Of a stretch of 11,604 nt of DNA, positions 7,616 through 11,604 are shown piece by piece. Both the position numbers and the translations under genes were made by a program. Origin of the DNA: Methyloceanibacter sp. (lineage in GTDB: Bacteria; Pseudomonadota; Alphaproteobacteria; Rhizobiales; Methyloligellaceae); contig JAENXG010000052.1 in NCBI GenBank assembly GCA_016649675.1, positions 1 to 11,604 of the forward strand. Direction: 5' to 3'. The notes under the pieces are model-generated. The model was not told the DNA's origin and made no database searches. It worked only from the letters and a program-made list of their open reading frames with translations. Every line of letters begins with the position of its first letter. Position 1 is the stretch's first letter.

Positions 7616-8839
7616 CTATTTGTTGGCGAGCGCCTCGACGCTGCCGAGGTCGATGGCACCGACCGCAGATTTGAGGGCGGCCATGCTGGCGCCGTTTCCC
7701 TCGGCCTCGACCATGACCCGGTCCTTCACCACGACGCCAAAGGTGCCGTCCTTGGTCTCTTTGTCGAACTTCTCCATGGTCATGCGGCCATCGACCTCGC
7801 CCATCTTGGAATAAGAGGTCGCGGTCTCTTCCGTGGCATTGGCGCCGAAGGCGCTGCCGAGCGTGGCCAAGGCGCCCATGGCCCCCATGTCCATCAGCGA
7901 GAGGGTGATATGGGCATTGCCCTTCGTGTAGGTCGCCTTTGCCGTTCCGAAGGCCAATCCGGCGGCGCCCCCGGCCGCGGTGGAGACGTCGGTGCGGGCA
8001 AAGCCGCCGGGCAGGCTCTTGGGCAGCAAGGTCTTGAGATCGCCGGGGGGAATCGGGGGCAGGCGCGCGGCGTCGTCCTCGGTGGATGAGGGCGCCCCGC
8101 TCGGTGCGCCTTCATTCGGCTGCCCCATTTGCTTCCCCATCGACTCCATGCGCTTGGCGGCCTGGTCGAGCTTGCCCATGTCCACGCTCACGCCGCCCGG
8201 CAGGTTGAGCTTGCCGCTCAACTCGCCCTGTGTGGCGGGCCCTCGGCTCGGCAACATGCAGGTGGAGAGCGCTCCGGCCACGAGGCCGAGAATGATGCCG
8301 ATGACGATGATTGCGGCGGTATAGGGCAGCGCCTTGTCTGCCGGCACCTTCATCAGGATCGGCACGCCGGTATAAAGCAGATAGAGGCTATAGAGCCCGA
8401 GGAGCGAGAGAATGCCGAGCCCGGGCACCAGCGCGAACACGCCGGCGAGCCAGCTTGCGGTTGCCGAATAAGCGGCGAGCTTGAAGGCGCTCACGCGGTC
8501 CTTGTTGCCGCCGAAGCGGGGGCTCAGCGCCTCGATGATCAGGGCGAAGATATAGACGCCGCCAAGCTGGAGCCCGTATTGCAGGACGGCGGTCGTCAGC
8601 GCGGCGGCAATCGACGGGCGGTAGGTGACGCCGGCAAATCCATAGCCGAACACGAGGCTGCCGATTAGCGTGCACAGCACAGGGACGGCGACGAGATACA
8701 CGACATAGCTGGAATAGATCCCGCCGATGGTGGCGGGCTCGGCGTCGATCTTCGGCCATTCGTCTTTGGGCTGAAGGAGAATGCCCTTGATGCGCGCGAG
8801 GAGCGCGGCGCGGGCTTCGGGGGTCGGGATCAAGTCCAT
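7616..8839 (-). CDS. YIP1-family membrane protein with extra-membrane C-terminal region
   Basis: This is a 407-residue membrane protein. Residues 1-35 (ARAALLARIKGILLQPKDEWPKI region) have the amphipathic opening typical of bacterial YIP1-domain proteins. About five hydrophobic segments follow at roughly 43-65, 77-103, 118-140, 141-163 and 172-195. After CMLPSRG (194-200) comes a soluble half of about 210 residues. It has a Gln/Lys/Met-rich helix (about 218-240), a Pro/Ser-rich linker (about 241-268) and a compact domain (about 270-405) containing LPGGFART, LSLMDMGAMG and a terminal DRVMVEAEG. That domain lies outside the membrane, probably in the periplasm, but topology is inferred. The start at 8839 was chosen because the family N-terminus begins there. 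The frame is open to 8986, but that extension is unconserved-looking and would cover the divergent promoter. Bacterial YIP1 proteins have no firmly assigned role; trafficking functions known in eukaryotes should not be transferred. Confidence 0.85.
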   Translation of the reverse strand: MDLIPTPEARAALLARIKGILLQPKDEWPKIDAEPATIGGIYSSYVVYLVAVPVLCTLIGSLVFGYGFAGVTYRPSIAAALTTAVLQYGLQLGGVYIFALIIEALSPRFGGNKDRVSAFKLAAYSATASWLAGVFALVPGLGILSLLGLYSLYLLYTGVPILMKVPADKALPYTAAIIVIGIILGLVAGALSTCMLPSRGPATQGELSGKLNLPGGVSVDMGKLDQAAKRMESMGKQMGQPNEGAPSGAPSSTEDDAARLPPIPPGDLKTLLPKSLPGGFARTDVSTAAGGAAGLAFGTAKATYTKGNAHITLSLMDMGAMGALATLGSAFGANATEETATSYSKMGEVDGRMTMEKFDKETKDGTFGVVVKDRVMVEAEGNGASMAALKSAVGAIDLGSVEALANK

Positions 8840-8946
8840 GGCCTTTAAGGATACAGCCTCCCGGCGCTGGCAAGAAGGGGCTAAATCGGAGCCGAACGGG
8901 CGCTTCCCGCCAGTCGAGTTGCGGAGATCCGCCAACGCCAACGCGG

Positions 8947-8976
8947 TTGAGACAAAGTAGGCCGATCGGATAGAGT
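8947..8976 (+). promoter_or_regulatory. candidate sigma70-type promoter for the 9013 gene
   Basis: TTGAGA (8947-8952, five of six consensus bases) and TAGAGT (8971-8976, four of six) are 18 bases apart. Transcription would start near 8983, leaving about 30 bases before the ATG at 9013. The 173-bp gap is divergent, so it must also serve the minus-strand YIP1-type gene, for which I see no clear promoter. An exact promoter needs 5'-end mapping. Confidence 0.4.
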
Positions 8977-9012
8977 GGGCTCTCAAAGGCCCTGCGCGGG
9001 AAGCGAGGTGTC

Positions 9013-9444
9013 ATGGCGGAAGACCAACCTGTGGACGGCTCCGTCGAGATGCCGTCGACGCCGCTCGTGGTGTGGGCAGCGCGGCTCAGCGCCTATTTCC
9101 TGGCGCAGGGCGGCATCATGCTCCTGGCCTACGCCATCTACGGTTTCGGCACCGATCCCAACAGCTTCGCGATCGGCTTCCGCCTCGATCCGATCCAGGC
9201 CGCGCTCCATTTCGTCTGGGGGCTCGTCGGCAGCTATATCGGCTTCTTCAGCCCGCGCTTTGCCATAGCCTTCGTGCTCGCGTTTGCCGCGTTCTACACG
9301 GTCATCGCGCTGCTCGGCACCTTCACCCACCACCATTTCGGCATGCTGCTCAGCGAGCGGGCGAATTTGTTCTACTGGCTGCTCGTGCTGCCGGCCTGGG
9401 CCATAGGATCTTACGCGCTAGGCCTGAAGCGAGGTTTGAGCTGA
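9013..9444 (+). CDS. small four-helix membrane protein, DUF4383-like
   Basis: This is a 143-residue protein with four predicted membrane segments at about 18-45, 62-79, 82-103 and 118-138. A short acidic N-terminus precedes them and a basic tail (GLKRGLS) follows. The middle resembles the layout of DUF4383 proteins: a Pro-containing stretch DPIQAALHFVWGLVG, an aromatic-rich turn and LLGTFT. This is a family impression without a search and it has no known biochemical function. HHH at 106-108 lies in a loop between helices 3 and 4 and could bind metal, but this is speculation. GAGG four bases before the ATG supports the start; the later Met13 would remove only charged residues. It is divergent from the YIP1-type gene and converges on the cupin gene with only 37 bp between stops. 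Confidence 0.75.
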   Translation: MAEDQPVDGSVEMPSTPLVVWAARLSAYFLAQGGIMLLAYAIYGFGTDPNSFAIGFRLDPIQAALHFVWGLVGSYIGFFSPRFAIAFVLAFAAFYTVIALLGTFTHHHFGMLLSERANLFYWLLVLPAWAIGSYALGLKRGLS

Positions 9445-9481
9445 CCTGCAGGTGCCACGAGGGCTGTGCGGGTTCGATCGC

Positions 9482-9910
9482 TCATTGCGCCGGCGCCGGG
9501 ACCTCCTGCATGAGCGGCTTGTCCTTCGGCTTGATGCGCACGACAAAAAGCTTCACCGGCGCATCGGACTTGTTCATCCCGCGATGGACGACGTTCGGCG
9601 CAAGGTACGTGGCCTCGCCTGCTTTCAGCTCCTTCGGCGCCTTGCCTTCGATCTGAAAGGTGAAATTGCCCTCGATCACATAGGCGATCTCATCGGCGTC
9701 GGGATGGATGTGCCAGGGAAGCACGGCCCCCGGCGCGAAAATGTAGCTGTGGGCGACGACCTCCTTGCCCGGCTCGCCGGCAAGCGCCTCGGTGAGGAGC
9801 TGCTGCGCCTCAACCTTCGACGCATCCTCCGGCTCGCGGGCTAGGACGCGGCCGGCGCCCGCCGCGGCGGCGAGCAGCAGAACGCAAACGACGGCGATTC
9901 TTGTTCTCAT
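9482..9910 (-). CDS. exported single-domain cupin protein
   Basis: This is a 142-residue protein with a clear signal peptide: MRTR, a hydrophobic core (about 5-20) and a likely cut after VLA (residue 24). The mature part is one small cupin barrel. Metal ligands are visible in cupin motif 1, PWHIHPDADEIAYVIEG (H67, H69, E74), and motif 2, LAPNVVHRG (H109), so a 3-His/1-Glu metal site is intact. Cupins cover dioxygenases, isomerases, sugar-binding and storage proteins, and the substrate cannot be read from this sequence. The strict GxxxPWHxHP...E pattern is typical of the broad Cupin_2 group, many members of which are annotated only as cupin-domain proteins. GAGG lies about 8 bases before the ATG at 9910. 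It converges with the 9013 gene and diverges from the 55-residue gene at 10013. Confidence 0.88.
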   Translation of the reverse strand: MRTRIAVVCVLLLAAAAGAGRVLAREPEDASKVEAQQLLTEALAGEPGKEVVAHSYIFAPGAVLPWHIHPDADEIAYVIEGNFTFQIEGKAPKELKAGEATYLAPNVVHRGMNKSDAPVKLFVVRIKPKDKPLMQEVPAPAQ

Positions 9911-9962
9911 GGCCTCACCTCTTGGCTGCTGCTGCCGGCTCGTGGCTCTGTCATTTTGCTTC

Positions 9963-9968
9963 TATAAT
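9963..9968 (+). promoter_or_regulatory. perfect TATAAT -10 box upstream of the 55-residue gene
   Basis: TATAAT occurs exactly at 9963-9968 in an otherwise GC-rich region. Transcription would start near 9975, leaving about 38 bases of leader before the ATG at 10013. The bases at the expected -35 position (about 9939-9946) do not resemble TTGACA, so the promoter would be weak, activator-dependent or use another sigma factor. The gap of 102 bp also has to serve the divergent cupin gene. Confidence 0.4.
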
Positions 9969-10000
9969 CTCGAAGCCAAGGGCACACGATTCTTGCCCCT

Positions 10001-10007
10001 GAGGAGG
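10001..10007 (+). promoter_or_regulatory. strong Shine-Dalgarno of the 55-residue gene
   Basis: GAGGAGG lies 5 bases before the ATG at 10013. It is the longest anti-16S match seen at any start in this window. It is the main reason for accepting the short reading frame as a gene and points to high translation. Confidence 0.7.
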
Positions 10008-10012
10008 ACACA

Positions 10013-10180
10013 ATGAACGGAAACTACAAGATTAGCGTCGAAGGCGCCAAATACGGCATCAGCTTCGGCACGGCGCTCGCCATCGCCATTTCCTACACCA
10101 ACAACCACTCGGTCCTGTGGGCGATCATCCACGGCTTCTTCAGCTGGTTCTACGTCGTCTACTACGTGCTGTTCCACTAG
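10013..10180 (+). CDS. 55-residue membrane protein, conserved-looking, function unknown
   Basis: This short frame runs ATG to TAG. The protein starts MNGNYKISVEGAKYG and continues with a hydrophobic segment (about 15-28, GISFGTALAIAISY). A polar turn TNNHS (29-33) follows, then a second aromatic-rich hydrophobic segment (about 34-54, with IIHGFFSWFYVV) and a terminal His. This suggests a two-helix hairpin in the inner membrane. There is no signal peptidase site. A real gene is supported by the GAGGAGG ribosome site, the TATAAT box upstream, typical host codon use with G or C at most third positions, and a stable hairpin after the stop. The pattern SYTNNHSVLWAIIHGFFSW looks like a family motif, and I have the impression that similar short proteins occur in other bacteria, but I could not search. 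Possible roles include a small subunit or regulator of a membrane complex, with no direct evidence. Confidence 0.75.
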   Translation: MNGNYKISVEGAKYGISFGTALAIAISYTNNHSVLWAIIHGFFSWFYVVYYVLFH

Positions 10181-10227
10181 AGCATTATCGGCCGAAACTG
10201 CGGTGGTCGGGCGGCGGCTGCGGCACT

Positions 10228-10246
10228 AGGAGGCGCCTCGCCTCCT
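10228..10246 (+). terminator. perfect 8-bp hairpin after the 55-residue gene
   Basis: AGGAGGCG (10228-10235) and CGCCTCCT (10239-10246) form a perfect GC-rich stem with a 3-base CCT loop, 47 bases after the TAG of the short gene. Only TCTC follows instead of a T run, and a TTTT lies 14 bases further on. It may be a weak terminator, a transcript-stabilising 3' hairpin, or may block read-through into the 10329 gene. The same structure on the minus strand would also form, but no gene ends there. Confidence 0.45.
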
Positions 10247-10328
10247 TCTCGGCACCCTATTTTACCGCTAAAGTCCCCCGTCCGGCGGCATGTGCCGCTG
10301 GTGTCGAATGGCGTCACGGGGATCAGCA

Positions 10329-11555
10329 ATGCGTAAAGTCGGACCGCTTCCCTTGCGTGGCTTTTCAGCCGCAGCGCTCGCCGCCTCACTCATCGCAGCA
10401 CCCGGGACCGTGCTTCAGGCGGGTGAATACGAGCCGCCGCCCGTCTTCTCGGCGAGCCAAGCGGTGCCGCCCAATCTCCCCCGCAGCCCCGACTACCGGA
10501 TCGGGGACCGCGTCACCGTCGATAATTTCCAATATGTCTACAAGGTGGACACCAAATGGGGGCCCTTCACCATCAAGGGCAGCGACCTCCTGCGCGTGCG
10601 CGCCCGCGAGATCGCCGCCACCGCCAAGCTAGAGGAGGTCAACGGCGCGGAAACCGCGGTCGAGTCGGCGGGAAAGACGGCACTCCGGCCCCTCAATACC
10701 GCCAAGGACCTCGTCACCGCTCCCGGCAAGACGCTCGGCGATACCTTCCGCGGCGTCGGTCATATCTTCGGTCGCGCCAATGCCTCCATGAATGCGACCG
10801 ATCCGCATGGGGACAGCATGATCGCCTCCGTCACCGGGGGCGCCACGGCCCGGCGCAAGCTCGCCTTCGACTTGGGCGTCGATCCGCATACGAGCTTCCC
10901 GCCGCTCGGCGACGAGCTCAAGCGAGTGGCCACGGCAAGCGCGGTCGGCGAGACCTCGGCCAATGTGGGGCTCAGCTTTGTCGCGGGCCCCGCGGGCTTT
11001 GCCATCAGCGCAGGCGGCACCAGCAGCCAGGTGCGCGAGGCGCTGCGCGACAAGACCCCGGCGGAGCTGGAAGCCGATGGCCGCCCCATTCTCGCGTCCA
11101 TGGGCGTTTCGGCGGCGACTGTGGATGCCTTCTACGCCAACCCCAATCTCAGCCCGACCGACAAGGCGATCATCGTCGAGGCTTTGGCCAGCCTTCACGG
11201 CGCGGGCGGGCGCGAGATCTTCGTGGCCGGTGCGGCCAGGGCGCAGAGCATCGAGATGGGCTTCTTCTATCGCCGGCAGGCCGAGCTGATCGCGGCTTTC
11301 AACCGGAAGGTCTCGCCGGTCAGGAGCTTCGTGCGGTTGGGCGCGGCGCCGATGCTTGAGACCGGCAAGGGCACGGTTAGCGTGCTTCCGGTCGATTATC
11401 TGTTCTGGAGTCCGCCGCTCGAAGGCCTCGTCGCGGGCGCTGGCGGCGGCGAAATCTGGATCACCGGCCGGGCGAGCGAGATGGCCACAGCGAAGCTCGC
11501 CAGCCTCGGCTGGAAATTGGTGCCCAAGGCAGGCGCTCAGCTCGGACAGCCATAA
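10329..11555 (+). CDS. exported protein of unknown function, 408 residues
   Basis: I do not recognise the family by name. The start at 10329 has GGGGA six bases upstream and yields a good signal peptide: MRKVGPLPLR, a hydrophobic core (about 11-25) and a likely cut after VLQA (residue 31). The frame is open to 10290, but that would put a Cys/Arg-rich stretch before the signal. The mature protein opens with a Pro-rich stretch (about 35-55), then a conserved-looking block YRIGDRVTVDNFQYVYKVDT (56-75) with WGPFTIKG (77-84). An amphipathic helical region (about 87-148) contains DLVTAPGKTLGDTF. LGVDPHTSFPPL is at 182-193. A Gly/Ala-rich hydrophobic stretch follows (about 212-230, GLSFVAGPAGFAISAGG). 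Helices then run to about 325, and a C-terminal segment contains VDYLFWSPP and a last ITGRASEMA...LGW motif (about 378-395). No catalytic motif or cysteine is evident. It is probably periplasmic or membrane-associated and monocistronic. Confidence 0.85.
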   Translation: MRKVGPLPLRGFSAAALAASLIAAPGTVLQAGEYEPPPVFSASQAVPPNLPRSPDYRIGDRVTVDNFQYVYKVDTKWGPFTIKGSDLLRVRAREIAATAKLEEVNGAETAVESAGKTALRPLNTAKDLVTAPGKTLGDTFRGVGHIFGRANASMNATDPHGDSMIASVTGGATARRKLAFDLGVDPHTSFPPLGDELKRVATASAVGETSANVGLSFVAGPAGFAISAGGTSSQVREALRDKTPAELEADGRPILASMGVSAATVDAFYANPNLSPTDKAIIVEALASLHGAGGREIFVAGAARAQSIEMGFFYRRQAELIAAFNRKVSPVRSFVRLGAAPMLETGKGTVSVLPVDYLFWSPPLEGLVAGAGGGEIWITGRASEMATAKLASLGWKLVPKAGAQLGQP

Positions 11556-11604
11556 CGGGTGATCCCTCCGTTAAGGGGAGTGATGCTTGAGCGGGTCCGC
11601 GCCG

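Noticed and set aside
8840..8986. Upstream extension of the YIP1-type protein by 49 codons
   Set aside because: The family N-terminus starts at 8839, and the extension would cover the divergent promoter region with a basic, unpatterned sequence.
9444..9453. Perfect palindrome ACCTGCAGGT between the convergent stops
   Set aside because: It has no loop and no T run and cannot form a terminator hairpin. Ten-base palindromes of this kind are expected by chance.
9072..9656. 194-codon plus-strand frame overlapping the four-helix membrane protein and the cupin gene
   Set aside because: It is an alternate-frame shadow rich in Arg/His/Ala that spans two real genes on opposite strands. The frame at 9013 has membrane segments and a ribosome site.
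11563..11579. Weak hairpin (TCCCT with AGGGGA) just after the 408-residue gene
   Set aside because: It has only five pairs including one G-U and no T run, so it is not strong enough to call a terminator. The window ends shortly after.

Overview
The window is GC-rich, densely coding and alphaproteobacterial in character. The main evidence is a minus-strand block in the order mdh-sucC-sucD-sucA-sucB. This arrangement is well known from alphaproteobacteria, particularly Hyphomicrobiales (Rhizobiales). The order-level assignment is an inference from gene order and protein style, not from a search.

Positions 1-7420 (minus strand, transcribed right to left) hold one TCA-cycle operon: malate dehydrogenase, succinyl-CoA synthetase beta and alpha, 2-oxoglutarate dehydrogenase E1, and its E2 dihydrolipoyl succinyltransferase. 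SucA and SucB, together with an E3 not in this window, convert 2-oxoglutarate to succinyl-CoA. SucCD converts succinyl-CoA to succinate with nucleotide triphosphate formation, and Mdh oxidises malate to oxaloacetate. All five proteins keep their catalytic motifs. sucB is complete except for the last base of its presumed stop codon, which lies beyond the window edge. The most interesting regulatory structure is in the 71-bp sucD-sucA junction. A GC-rich hairpin followed at once by six T residues sits inside a short leader frame. That frame begins with an ATGA overlap at the sucD stop and runs in frame into sucA.

Positions 7421-9012 hold the mdh upstream region, a minus-strand YIP1-type membrane protein with a large extra-membrane C-terminal region, and a divergent intergenic stretch with a plausible plus-strand promoter. 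Positions 9013-9910 hold a small four-helix membrane protein (plus) converging on an exported single-domain cupin (minus). Positions 10013-10180 hold a 55-residue membrane protein with a very strong ribosome binding site and a perfect TATAAT upstream. It is followed by a perfect 8-bp hairpin. Positions 10329-11555 hold a 408-residue exported protein of unrecognised function.

No RNA genes, insertion sequences, CRISPR arrays, prophage genes or transfer signatures were seen. The left two thirds is ordinary central metabolism. The right third is a set of short, independently oriented envelope genes with no evident shared pathway. I do not see a convincing new multi-gene system. The items most worth a second look are the sucD-sucA attenuator-like junction, the 55-residue protein and the unknown exported protein.
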